Origin: Enterococcus faecalis_A
GTDB taxonomy: Bacteria; Bacillota; Bacilli; Lactobacillales; Enterococcaceae
Assembly: GCA_051295955.1 (NCBI GenBank)
Contig: JBPDWA010000006.1
Location: forward strand, 62,001-126,000
DNA length: 64,000 nt
Direction of reading: 5' to 3'
Each line of letters begins with the position of its first letter. Position 1 is the stretch's first letter. Position numbers and translations under genes: made by a program. Positions 46,099 to 54,149 of this stretch are shown here, piece by piece. The notes beneath the pieces are model-generated. The model had not been told where the DNA came from. It was given only the letters and a program-made list of their open reading frames with translations, and did not search any database.

Positions 46099-46247
46099 GT
46101 GGTTATAAATTCAGTGTGAACAAATCGTTTAGATAAACTATCCAGTAACAAAAGGCTAGGACAGTTATACAACCAATTTCATGAAAAAATGGTTCAAACA
46201 TTTAATAACGTAGCTTAACTTAGGCAAGAAACTGCCGGGAAACAAAG

Positions 46248-46277
46248 AAAAACACGCCATCGAAACGACGTGTTTTT
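46248..46277 (-). terminator. Terminator of tRNA-Thr
   Basis: AAAAACACG (46248-46256) and CGTGTTTTT (46269-46277) form a stem with T-runs on either strand. It lies 20 bases downstream of the tRNA on the - strand. Confidence 0.7.
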
Positions 46278-46296
46278 ACTTAAGTTCATTATCGGA

Positions 46297-46369
46297 AGCC
46301 ACCTGCCGGGCTTGAACCGGCGACCCCCACCTTACCATGGTGGTGCTCTACCAACTGAGCTAAGGCGGC
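46297..46369 (-). tRNA. tRNA-Thr (anticodon GGT)
   Basis: The - strand reads as a 73-base cloverleaf. Acceptor arms GCCGCCT/AGGTGGC (one G-T), D-arm TTAGCTCAGTTGGTAGAGC, anticodon stem CCACC/GGTGG around AT-GGT-AA, and T-arm with GGTTCAAGC are all present. CCA is not encoded. The anticodon GGT reads ACC and ACT threonine codons. No integrase is nearby. Confidence 0.93.
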
Positions 46370-46501
46370 AAAAGTTATTTCGCACAAGAAATAGAATAAC
46401 GTATGATGGAATATTTGTCAATTACTCTTTTTGAAAAAAATAAATGTTCAGTGACTTTTTTGGTGAATGGTACTAAAATTAAAAAATAGTGAAAAAATGA
46501 T

Positions 46502-46530
46502 TTGACATATATTATTGTTTCCAGTAAAAT
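46502..46530 (+). promoter_or_regulatory. Promoter of the met T-box leader
   Basis: A perfect TTGACA (46502-46507), 17-base spacer and TAAAAT (46525-46530), placing the start of transcription just before the first T-box. Confidence 0.85.
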
Positions 46531-46539
46531 ACAATGTAA

Positions 46540-46811
46540 CTTGAATAAGCATTCGTTGAAGAGAAGAGTAATTTCTGACCACCTTTTATAGAGAGTCTCG
46601 GTTGGTGAAAAGAGGCAGGTAAGTGAGAAATGAAGATGGCCTCTGAGAATAAGTTGTCGATACGTAGATAACTTCGGTGACGCAGCCGTTAACCTAGCGG
46701 CCAGTTGAGATAGTGACTGGATATAAGAGGAAATGAAATCATTCATTTCAAGAAAAGGTGGTACCGCGAATCTTCGCCCTTTATTAGCATGCAGCTAGTA
46801 AAGGGCTTTTT
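46540..46811 (+). ncRNA. T-box riboswitch 1 (probably methionine)
   Basis: Stem I elements GAGAAGAGTAA and AGAGAG are followed by the specifier region GAAG-ATG-GCC-TCTGAG (ATG at 46636-46638). GCAGCCGTTAACC lies in the middle domain and the canonical T-box AAGGTGGTACCGCG is at 46755-46768. The TGGT in it would pair with ACCA of tRNA-Met. A terminator, GCCCTTTA... with ...TAAAGGGC and five T, ends at 46811. Unloaded tRNA-Met should favour readthrough. Confidence 0.9.
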
Positions 46812-47035
46812 GCTGTGAAAGACTATGTTGATGCAAAATGAGGGAGGCCACCGCTAGACTGAACCAGGCGATTGACGGTTAGCGTCAGAGTAGATAGCGG
46901 GCAGAATCTGGCGAAAGCAGTGATATTCCTGAAAGTAGTCGTGATTTTTTGTCTGACAAAGGAGTAATCTCTTTCACGGGTGTTCGTAGTTAGTGTTACT
47001 TTTTGAATAGTTTAATTGAATAAAAAAGCATTGAG
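46812..47035. other. Structured spacer between the two T-boxes
   Basis: No ORF. CCGCTA (46851-46856) can pair with TAGCGG (46895-46900), enclosing TGACG/CGTCA (46873-46877 with 46883-46887). AAAGGAG with CTCTTT near 46968-46982 may form another hairpin. It does not show a T-box sequence. Confidence 0.4.
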
Positions 47036-47310
47036 ATAGAAAGTACAATTGAGCGTTGGTCGTACAGAGAACCTAGGTAGCTGAGAATAGGGGACGACAA
47101 TCTTTTGGAAAATGACTATTGAGCAGCGCTTCGAGTGAAGAATTCATAAGGCAGCGACGGAAGCTCCCGTTAACGAGCTAGAGTATTGAATGACTAACAT
47201 TCCGCACTTGAAGAGGGGATTTGTGTGAACAAATTCTAAATAAGAGGTGGTAACACGCAAAAAAGCGTCCGCAACGACAGAATAAATTGTGTCGTTGCGG
47301 ACGCTTTTTT
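47036..47310 (+). ncRNA. T-box riboswitch 2 (probably methionine)
   Basis: AGAGAACC near the AG bulge and a specifier region GAAA-ATG-ACT-ATTGAG (ATG at 47112-47114) are followed by CCCGTTAACG in the middle domain. The T-box AGGTGGTAACACGC is at 47245-47258, slightly off consensus but keeping TGGT. The terminator has a perfect 15-bp stem, GCGTCCGCAACGACA (47265-47279) with its complement (47290-47304), and six T. It directly precedes metN. Confidence 0.87.
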
Positions 47311-47355
47311 CATTACTTTTTATAAAAAAGCAAATCAAAAGTAGGAGGAAAAAAG

Positions 47356-48426
47356 ATGATCGAACTCAAAGGAATAGATGTTACCTTTTATCAAAAGAAG
47401 ACGAGGATTGAAGCGGTAAAAAATGTATCGCTTTCAATTGAAAAAGGCTGTGTTTATGGAATTGTCGGCTACTCCGGGGCTGGAAAGAGCACCTTAGTCC
47501 GTGTGATTAATCTTTTGCAGCGTCCCAATACCGGCAGTGTCAAAATTAAAGGGCGAGAAATAACTAAGTATACGCAAAAAGAACTGCGGCAGCAGCGGAA
47601 AAAAATCGGAATGATATTTCAGCATTTTCATCTGATGAAAGAGCGCACCATTTATGGCAATATTGATTTTGCTTTAAAATATTCGGATTTAAGCAAAACA
47701 GAACGGCAAGCCAAAATTGAAAAGTTATTAAGGTTGGTTGGCTTATCTGATAAAAAAAATGCTTATCCTAGTCAATTATCTGGAGGACAAAAACAACGAG
47801 TGGCAATTGCTCGAGCTTTGGCAAATGACCCGGAGATTTTGCTATGTGATGAAGCAACTAGTGCCTTAGACCCTAAGACGACCGCTCAAATTTTAGCCTT
47901 ATTACAATCACTCAATCAGTCGTTGAACTTAACCATTGTGTTAATCACACATGAAATGCAAGTGGTCAAAGAAATTTGTCATAAAGTAGCGGTGATGGAT
48001 CGTGGTCAAGTCCTTGAACAAAATGATATCGTATCAATTTTTAGTCAACCGCAACAAGCACTGACTCAGGAATTTATCCGTTCTGCCACACATATTGACC
48101 AAGCTTTGACAACGATTTATCAACAAATTTCCGTAACCAAGCTTAAAGAAAATGAAGAGTTGATTGAACTGGCTTATCAAGGGCATCAGACAAGCGAACC
48201 GTTAATTGCCCAACTTTATAGTAAATATCAGGTGGTGACCAATATCTTATACGGCAATGTAGAGATTTTGCAACAAACACCAATTGGTCATCTTATCGTC
48301 ATTCTTTCAGGGGCACATGAGCAAAGAAAAAAAGCCTTTGCTTACCTACAAAAACAAGGGGTTCGTCTTACTCATTTGCAAGTACCCACATCTCAGACAA
48401 CCGCTTCGACTTTACATGTTAGTTAA
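47356..48426 (+). CDS. metN: Methionine ABC transporter ATP-binding protein
   Basis: A 356-residue ATPase: Walker A GYSGAGKST, signature LSGGQKQRVAIARALA, Walker B ILLCDEATSALDP, then a C-terminal NIL domain (about 270-345) that in MetN binds methionine and causes feedback inhibition. AGGAGG precedes the ATG. First gene of metN-metI-metQ-M20 behind two methionine T-boxes. Confidence 0.95.
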   Translation: MIELKGIDVTFYQKKTRIEAVKNVSLSIEKGCVYGIVGYSGAGKSTLVRVINLLQRPNTGSVKIKGREITKYTQKELRQQRKKIGMIFQHFHLMKERTIYGNIDFALKYSDLSKTERQAKIEKLLRLVGLSDKKNAYPSQLSGGQKQRVAIARALANDPEILLCDEATSALDPKTTAQILALLQSLNQSLNLTIVLITHEMQVVKEICHKVAVMDRGQVLEQNDIVSIFSQPQQALTQEFIRSATHIDQALTTIYQQISVTKLKENEELIELAYQGHQTSEPLIAQLYSKYQVVTNILYGNVEILQQTPIGHLIVILSGAHEQRKKAFAYLQKQGVRLTHLQVPTSQTTASTLHVS

Positions 48427-48442
48427 TAAAGGAGTGAAAGAA

Positions 48443-49123
48443 ATGCAGTCTTTTTTAGAAAGTTATTTACCTAATGTTCTTCAATTGAAACAAGAATTTA
48501 TTCAAAGCACAGCAGAAACAATTTATATGGTTATTTGGACAGCACTTGTAGCCGGCATTGGTGGTATTTTACTGGGCGTAGTACTTGTCAGTACAGGAGA
48601 AGGGGGGATTTTGAAGAATCGTTTAGTGTATAGTGTGCTGGAAAAAAGTATTAATTTGCTTCGCTCAATTCCTTTTATTATTATGCTCGCGTTATTTCAG
48701 CCTCTGACACGCTTGTTAGTGGGAACTACCATTGGAACAACTGCTGCTTTAGTTCCTCTAGTGATCGGAGTCATTCCTTTTTTTGCTCGCCAAATTGAAA
48801 ATGCGTTATTAGAAGTGGATCCAGGCGTCATTGAAGCGGCTCAAGCGATGGGTACAAGTCCTGCTGGTATTATTTTTCGAGTCTATTTAATTGAAGGATT
48901 GCCAAGTATCGTGCGTGTTTCTGCTGTTACCGTTATTAATCTCATCGGTTTGACAGCGATGGCCGGAGCCATTGGTGCCGGTGGTTTAGGAAATTTAGCG
49001 ATTGCTCGAGGATATAATCGGTTCCAAAGTGATGTCACAATTGTCGCTACCTTGATTATTTTGTTATTAGTCTTTATTAGCCAAGCAATCAGCAATCAGC
49101 TGATCAAAAAAATTTCACACTAA
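48443..49123 (+). CDS. metI: Methionine ABC transporter permease
   Basis: A 226-residue permease with five hydrophobic helices and the EAA-type coupling segment VDPGVIEAAQAMGTSPAGIIF. AAAGGAG precedes the ATG at 48443. A longer in-frame opening lies inside metN and was rejected. Pairs with MetN and MetQ for uptake of methionine. Confidence 0.94.
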   Translation: MQSFLESYLPNVLQLKQEFIQSTAETIYMVIWTALVAGIGGILLGVVLVSTGEGGILKNRLVYSVLEKSINLLRSIPFIIMLALFQPLTRLLVGTTIGTTAALVPLVIGVIPFFARQIENALLEVDPGVIEAAQAMGTSPAGIIFRVYLIEGLPSIVRVSAVTVINLIGLTAMAGAIGAGGLGNLAIARGYNRFQSDVTIVATLIILLLVFISQAISNQLIKKISH

Positions 49124-49138
49124 AAGGAGATGGAAAAG

Positions 49139-49972
49139 TTGAAAAAATTTAAATGGATGATCGGAATAGCTTTATTAACTGGCCTTCTTTTAACAGGCTG
49201 TGCTTTCGGAAATGCTTCAAAAGAAAAAAACACCACAGTGAAACTAGGGGTGGTCGGGTCAAATAATGAAGTTTGGGAAGCTGTTGCCAAACGTTTAAAG
49301 AAAGAGAAGATTGATCTACAAATTATTGAATTTACAGATTATACTCAACCCAATGCAGCTTTGGCAGAAAAAGAAATCGACTTGAATTCTTTTCAGCATC
49401 AAATTTTTTTAGACAACTACAATAAAGAACATCAAACATCTTTAGTTTCCATCGGTAATACTGTTAGTGCACCCTTAGGTATTTATTCATCTAAACTAAA
49501 GCAGATTGATGAATTAAAAAAAGGTGATGAAGTTGCCATCCCCAATGATCCTACCAATGGTGGGCGAGCGTTGTTGTTGTTACAAACTGCTAATTTAATT
49601 AAAGTCGATCCTTTTAAACAGCAAATGCCGACAGTCAACGATATTACGGGAAATAAACTCCAGTTAAAAATAACGGAGTTGGATGCAGCACAGACGGCTC
49701 GTGCTTTACAAGATGTAGCGGTCTCAATTATTAACAGTGGTATGGCAGTTGATGCCGGTTTTTCTCCGGAGGAAGATGCTATTTTTTTAGAACCTGTTAA
49801 TGAAACCTCCCGCCCTTATGTAAATATTATCGTAGCGCGACAAGCCGACAAAGAAAACAACCTTTACCAAAAAATTGTAGCAGCTTATCAACAGGATGCA
49901 ACCAAAAAAGTAATTGAAGCAACATCAAAGGGCTCAAATCTTCCAGCTTGGGAAACCTTTGGTAAAAAATAG
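49139..49972 (+). CDS. metQ: Methionine-binding lipoprotein
   Basis: A 277-residue NlpA/MetQ-family lipoprotein with a signal peptide ending in the lipobox LLTGC (Cys about residue 22). Conserved parts are VKLGVVGSNNEVWE, NAALAEKEIDLNSFQH and AIPNDPTNGGRALLLLQ. TTG at 49139 is favoured over ATG at 49130, because AAAGGAG touches the latter. It captures methionine outside the cell for MetNI. Confidence 0.93.
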   Translation: MKKFKWMIGIALLTGLLLTGCAFGNASKEKNTTVKLGVVGSNNEVWEAVAKRLKKEKIDLQIIEFTDYTQPNAALAEKEIDLNSFQHQIFLDNYNKEHQTSLVSIGNTVSAPLGIYSSKLKQIDELKKGDEVAIPNDPTNGGRALLLLQTANLIKVDPFKQQMPTVNDITGNKLQLKITELDAAQTARALQDVAVSIINSGMAVDAGFSPEEDAIFLEPVNETSRPYVNIIVARQADKENNLYQKIVAAYQQDATKKVIEATSKGSNLPAWETFGKK

Positions 49973-49982
49973 GAGGAAGCAG

Positions 49983-51179
49983 ATGACTGAAACATTACTT
50001 AAGAATTTAAAAGCTGAGATTCAACAAGAATCAGAGTATATTATTGCTTTGCGCCGGCATTTTCATCAATATCCGGAAGCCAGCTTGCAGGAATTTGACA
50101 CGATCAAACGAATTAAGCAGGAATTAGACCAATTAGGTATTTCTTACGAACCGGTGGGGGCGACAGGCGTCTTAGGTACCATTCAAGGAAACGGTCAACC
50201 TGGAAAAACGCTTTTATTAAGAGCAGACATCGATGCTTTGGAGCTTGCTGATGAAACTAGTACTTCTTATCAATCAAAGCATCCAGGGCTTAATCACGCA
50301 TGTGGTCATGACGGTCATGCTGCAGCTCTTTTAGGTGCTGCTAAGATTTTAAACAACTATCAAGGAGCGTTTGCCGGAACGATTAAGCTGGCTTTTCAAC
50401 CAGCAGAAGAAATTGGAGCCGGTGCTCGCCAATTTGTTGAAGGAGGCTATGTTAAAGATGTTGATCAAGTTTTTGGCCTTCATTTGGATTCTAGCGTTAC
50501 GCTTGGACAATTAGTAGCCACTAAAGGAGCGACGAATGCTTCTTGCGATATTTTTACGCTTGAGATTAAAGGGAAAAGCAGTCATGTGGCTCAACCTCAT
50601 CAAGGACGTGATGCCGTTTTAGCTGCTGCTAGTATTGTTGTTGAACTACAAAAAATTGCTGCAAGAGAAGTTTCACCTTTAGAGCCGGTAGTAGTCGGCA
50701 TCGGAGTTTTGCAAGCAGGCACGCGTTACAATATCGTAGCCAATCACGCACGAATTGAAGGGACTGTGAGAGCATTTAGCCATGAAACAAGAGCATTTGT
50801 CTTACAAAGGCTGCAAGACATCGCTACCGAAACTGCTCAAGCGCATCGTACTGAATTGTCATTATGTGAGATTTATGCCGCTGCTAATCCGCTGATTAAT
50901 AATGTCCAAGCAACTGTTCGAGCTCAACAGGTGGCAGCAGAAATCGTTGGAGCTGAAAACGTTGTTACTGATAATCCGCCGAGTTTAGGTGCGGATGATT
51001 TTGCCGATTTTTTAGCTGTCGCTCCTGGTGTTTATGGACGGGTTGGCACCAGAAACCCTGAGAATTCAATGACCCATTATGGTCATCATCATGAGAAATT
51101 TGATATTGATGAAGCTGCATTAACTCTAGCGACTGAGTATCATATTCGTTATGCCTTAAGTTATCTTAATGAAAAATAA
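49983..51179 (+). CDS. M20 family amidohydrolase/peptidase
   Basis: A 398-residue metal-dependent hydrolase of the aminoacylase/hippurate hydrolase group. Metal-site motifs: RRHFHQYPE, LLRADIDALE, NHACGHDGHAA, FQPAEEIGAGA and, late, MTHYGHHHEKFDID. The catalytic domain is split by a dimerisation domain (about 185-295). AGGAGG upstream, 10 bases after metQ, so co-regulated by the methionine T-boxes. An M20 gene is also found with methionine uptake genes in streptococci (from memory). A role in freeing methionine from N-acyl or peptide forms is inferred. Confidence 0.88.
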   Translation: MTETLLKNLKAEIQQESEYIIALRRHFHQYPEASLQEFDTIKRIKQELDQLGISYEPVGATGVLGTIQGNGQPGKTLLLRADIDALELADETSTSYQSKHPGLNHACGHDGHAAALLGAAKILNNYQGAFAGTIKLAFQPAEEIGAGARQFVEGGYVKDVDQVFGLHLDSSVTLGQLVATKGATNASCDIFTLEIKGKSSHVAQPHQGRDAVLAAASIVVELQKIAAREVSPLEPVVVGIGVLQAGTRYNIVANHARIEGTVRAFSHETRAFVLQRLQDIATETAQAHRTELSLCEIYAAANPLINNVQATVRAQQVAAEIVGAENVVTDNPPSLGADDFADFLAVAPGVYGRVGTRNPENSMTHYGHHHEKFDIDEAALTLATEYHIRYALSYLNEK

Positions 51180-51192
51180 ACCATTAACACAT

Positions 51193-51240
51193 AAAAAGAA
51201 AACAGCTGACTTTAGTTACTGTAAAGTCAGCTGTTTTTAT
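51193..51240. terminator. Bidirectional terminator between met and manganese operons
   Basis: A perfect 16-bp stem, AAAACAGCTGACTTTA (51199-51214) with its complement (51222-51237), with A-run before and T-run after. It can stop both convergent operons. Confidence 0.9.
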
Positions 51241-51267
51241 AATATTTTGTCAGTTAGTTAAAGCCAG

Positions 51268-52200
51268 TTATTTTTGAGTCAAGCCGTCATGGATTTTCGT
51301 TAAATTCCATTTCATCATTTCGTAGTAGCTATCACCTGCTTGGCCTTTTTTTGCAATGGAATCTGTAAAGATTTTGCTATAGATCGGCAGGTTTGTTTCT
51401 TTAGCGACCCGTTCCATACTACGGCTGTCAACGCTCGTTTCAACGAAAAGAACAGGGACTTTGGAAGCTCGAATTTTATCGATTACTTGCTTCATTTGTT
51501 CCGGGGTTCCTTGGGTTTCAGTGTTGATTTCCCATATATACGCTGCTGTTAAGCCATAAGCCTTTGAAAAGTATTTAAAGGCGCCTTCGCTAGTAACTAA
51601 CAATTTTTTTTCAGCGGGGATATCTGCAAATTTTTCTCGAGCTTGTTCATCTAAAGCTTGCAATTTTTCAATGTAACTTGCGGCATTTTTTTTATAAACT
51701 GCTTGGTTGTCAGGGTCTTTGCTGCTTAAGGTGTCACAAATATTTTTTACATAAGTAATACCATTTTGGATGTCTAACCAAGCATGGGGATCTTCTTCTG
51801 TTTCATTTCCGGCGCTTGTTAAATGAAGCGGTTTGACATTTTTACTAACGGCGAAGTAATCTTTATTTTCAGTTTTTTTCGCTGTTTCCATTAATTTTTT
51901 AAACCAGCCGTTGCCGCCGGTTTCTAAATTTAAGCCATTAAAAAATAAAACGTCTGCTTCAGAAGCTTTAGCGATATCTTCTGGCAGCGGTTCGTATTCG
52001 TGAGGATCAGTTCCAACTGGCACGATGCTGTGTAAATTGACTTTATCTTTAGCTACATGTTTCACCATATCCGCTAAAATGGAATTAGTTGCTACTACAT
52101 TTAATCGGTGCGTTTCTTTGGCGTTATTTTTTGCTGTTCCACAGGCTGAAAATAGTAAGGCGACAGTCAGTGTCATTAAAAACCAACTAATTTTTTTCAT
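51268..52200 (-). CDS. Metal-binding lipoprotein of a Mn/Zn ABC transporter (EfaA/MntA-like)
   Basis: A 310-residue cluster A-I solute-binding lipoprotein. Signal peptide with lipobox LLFSAC, then VPVGTDPHEYEPLP (metal His), EDPHAWLD (second His), LFVETSVDSRSM (Glu) and TDSIA (Asp), the usual His-His-Glu-Asp metal site of PsaA/EfaA. No His-rich loop, favouring manganese over zinc. Overlaps the permease by four bases. Two MntR-like operators precede the operon. Confidence 0.92.
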   Translation of the reverse strand: MKKISWFLMTLTVALLFSACGTAKNNAKETHRLNVVATNSILADMVKHVAKDKVNLHSIVPVGTDPHEYEPLPEDIAKASEADVLFFNGLNLETGGNGWFKKLMETAKKTENKDYFAVSKNVKPLHLTSAGNETEEDPHAWLDIQNGITYVKNICDTLSSKDPDNQAVYKKNAASYIEKLQALDEQAREKFADIPAEKKLLVTSEGAFKYFSKAYGLTAAYIWEINTETQGTPEQMKQVIDKIRASKVPVLFVETSVDSRSMERVAKETNLPIYSKIFTDSIAKKGQAGDSYYEMMKWNLTKIHDGLTQK

Positions 52201-53060
52201 GTTATCACATCTCCTTTGTTCTTCTTTTGTTTATTGATAAATACTAGGCCTTTTCGAGGTGAAAAGAGAAAAGCCAGCAGGAAAAAAGCAGCAGCTGTTA
52301 AAACGATCGTTGCACCTGAAGCTAAATTATAAGAATAGCTGAAAAACAAACCGATTACAGAACTGATGACTCCGAAAAATGCGGCCAAAGCGATCATCGT
52401 ACCTAAATGATTGGTTAAAAGAAAAGCGGTAGCCGCTGGTGTAATCAGCATGGCAATTACTAAAATGGTGCCGACAGTTTGTAAAGAAGTGACAGCGACT
52501 AAAGTAAGTAAAAACATCAAAGCATAATGGAAAAATTGTACAGATAGTCCATAGGCTTGGGCCATGATTGGATCAAAGGAGGTTACTTTCAATTCTTTGT
52601 AAAACAAACCAACAAATAAAAACACCAAAAGACCCACCAAAGAAGTAATAACAATATCGGATTCCCGAACAGCCAAGACATTACCAAATAGAATATGGTA
52701 AAGATCGGTTGAACTTTTTGCAAAAGAAATCAGAATAATGCCTAAGGCAAAAAATGAACTAAAAACAACACCGATTGCCGTGTCATTTTTTAAAGGACTT
52801 TTTTGCGTAATCAAGCCAATCAACAAAGCTGCCAAAATACCGAATAATGAGGCGCCGATAATGTAATTGGTACCTAAGATATAAGAGGCAGCCACTCCCG
52901 GTAAAACAGCATGAGAGATGGCATCTCCCATCAAAGACATTCCTCGTAGAATAATAAAGGAGCCGATTATTCCGGAAATCACACCCACAATTACTGACGT
53001 CACTAGCGCATTTTGTAAAAATTGATAGCGCAGCAGTCCATCGATGAAATTTGCAATCAT
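52197..53060 (-). CDS. Mn/Zn ABC transporter permease (EfaB/MntB-like)
   Basis: A 287-residue permease of the ABC-3 family with about eight hydrophobic helices. Typical segments are SFIILRGMSLMGDAISHAVLPG (N-terminal third) and TVGTILVIAMLITPAATAFLL. ATG overlaps the ATPase stop by four bases, and its own stop overlaps the lipoprotein start, so the three subunits are translated as a set. Confidence 0.93.
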   Translation of the reverse strand: MIANFIDGLLRYQFLQNALVTSVIVGVISGIIGSFIILRGMSLMGDAISHAVLPGVAASYILGTNYIIGASLFGILAALLIGLITQKSPLKNDTAIGVVFSSFFALGIILISFAKSSTDLYHILFGNVLAVRESDIVITSLVGLLVFLFVGLFYKELKVTSFDPIMAQAYGLSVQFFHYALMFLLTLVAVTSLQTVGTILVIAMLITPAATAFLLTNHLGTMIALAAFFGVISSVIGLFFSYSYNLASGATIVLTAAAFFLLAFLFSPRKGLVFINKQKKNKGDVIT

Positions 53061-53806
53061 TTTGAAAACTCCTTTCCTAACAAATCGCCCAAAAGATCAC
53101 CGTAAGCGGCATCGATAGCTGATTTGGTAAAGGCTGATTGAACTGGACCAGCTGCGATTAACCGTTGCTTGAGGATCAAAAGATCATCAAAATAATGGGA
53201 AACTTTGTGCAAATCATGATGGACAATGAGAATTAGCTTACCTGCTGCCTTCAATTGTTTTAAAAGGCTGATGATTACTTGTTCGCTGGTCATATCGATG
53301 CCGACAAAGGGTTCATCTAAGATGATAACTTCCGCTTTTTGCGCTAAAACCCGAGCGATGAAAATCCGCTGTAGCTGACCTCCTGACAATTCGCCGATTT
53401 GCCGATTGGCAAATGCTGACATTGAAACTTGTTCCAAAGCTGCTAAAGCTTGTTGGCGCTCTTGTTTTTTCGGCCGCTTAAATAGCCCCATATTTGGATA
53501 CGTTCCCATTAAGACGACTTCTAAAACGGTAATAGGAAATGTTAGATCCAAAGCGCTACGTTGTTCAACGTAAGCAATTTGTCTTCTATGATTATCGATT
53601 GGCGTCTTCCCTAAAGTGATCTTACGTTTTTGGGTGGGTACCAATCCTAGTAAACCTTTAATAAAAGTTGATTTTCCGGCACCGTTTGGTCCGATAATGC
53701 CGGTAATTTTTCCTGCTGGGATCGTAATATTATCGATCGCTAAGGCAGTTTTTCCCTGATATTGTACAGTTAGTTCTTGAATCGTCAGTGCTTGTTTTAC
53801 TTGCAC
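53057..53806 (-). CDS. Mn/Zn ABC transporter ATP-binding protein (EfaC/MntA-type ATPase)
   Basis: A 249-residue ATPase: Walker A GPNGAGKST, LSGGQLQRIFIARVLA signature, Walker B VIILDEPFVGID, and the H-loop HHDLHKV. GTG start after AAAGGAGGGG. First gene of the operon, matching the efaCBA order of E. faecalis. Confidence 0.93.
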   Translation of the reverse strand: MQVKQALTIQELTVQYQGKTALAIDNITIPAGKITGIIGPNGAGKSTFIKGLLGLVPTQKRKITLGKTPIDNHRRQIAYVEQRSALDLTFPITVLEVVLMGTYPNMGLFKRPKKQERQQALAALEQVSMSAFANRQIGELSGGQLQRIFIARVLAQKAEVIILDEPFVGIDMTSEQVIISLLKQLKAAGKLILIVHHDLHKVSHYFDDLLILKQRLIAAGPVQSAFTKSAIDAAYGDLLGDLLGKEFSK

Positions 53807-53819
53807 GAAACCCCTCCTT

Positions 53820-53835
53820 TTTAGGTGCGCCTAAA
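53820..53835 (-). promoter_or_regulatory. MntR/EfaR-type operator 1
   Basis: A perfect palindrome, TTTAGGTGCGCCTAAA, matching the DtxR-family pattern TTTAGG-N4-CCTAAA. It lies at the transcription start between promoter and ribosome site, so repression by metal-loaded regulator is expected. Confidence 0.85.
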
Positions 53836-53838
53836 TTC

Positions 53839-53873
53839 AGTATAAAAGAAAAACTTTTAGAAAGCAACTTTTT
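53839..53873 (-). promoter_or_regulatory. Promoter of the manganese transporter operon
   Basis: On the - strand, TTGCTT and TATACT (53839-53844) are 17 bases apart, flanked by the two operators. Confidence 0.65.
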
Positions 53874-53875
53874 TA

Positions 53876-53889
53876 TTAAGTTTGCCTAA
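53876..53889 (-). promoter_or_regulatory. MntR/EfaR-type operator 2
   Basis: TTAAGTTTGCCTAA is a near-palindrome of the same DtxR-family type, upstream of the -35. It is a weaker match than operator 1. Confidence 0.6.
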
Positions 53890-53934
53890 GAAAAAAGACT
53901 GAGGCAAAAGTCGTCTTGACTATGCCACAGCCTC
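53890..53934 (-). terminator. Terminator after the serine hydrolase gene
   Basis: On the - strand GAGGC...GCCTC (53930-53934 with 53901-53905) encloses an inner AGTC/GACT stem and is followed by AGTCTTTTTT. It lies 215 bases from the gene end; the sequence between holds no gene. Confidence 0.55.
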
Positions 53935-54149
53935 TGAATAAGCGCCTTTAAAGCGTATTAGCTAGATGAATTATTCTTAGAAAAGCTTGAAAATTTACTG
54001 AGAAGATCTTGCCTTTTACTTCATCTACTATTATTTGGTGAATGTTAGAAAAATATGTCTTAGTTCCTCTCACTTTGATGAACAGCAGAGGAGGCCATGA
54101 TTAAAAAATTTTTCTAATGGTGTGGGGATTCAATTGTTTATAACAAAAG

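Noticed and set aside
46297..46369. tRNA-Thr as an integration site
   Set aside because: No integrase, no repeat of the tRNA 3' end and no mobile genes were found next to it.
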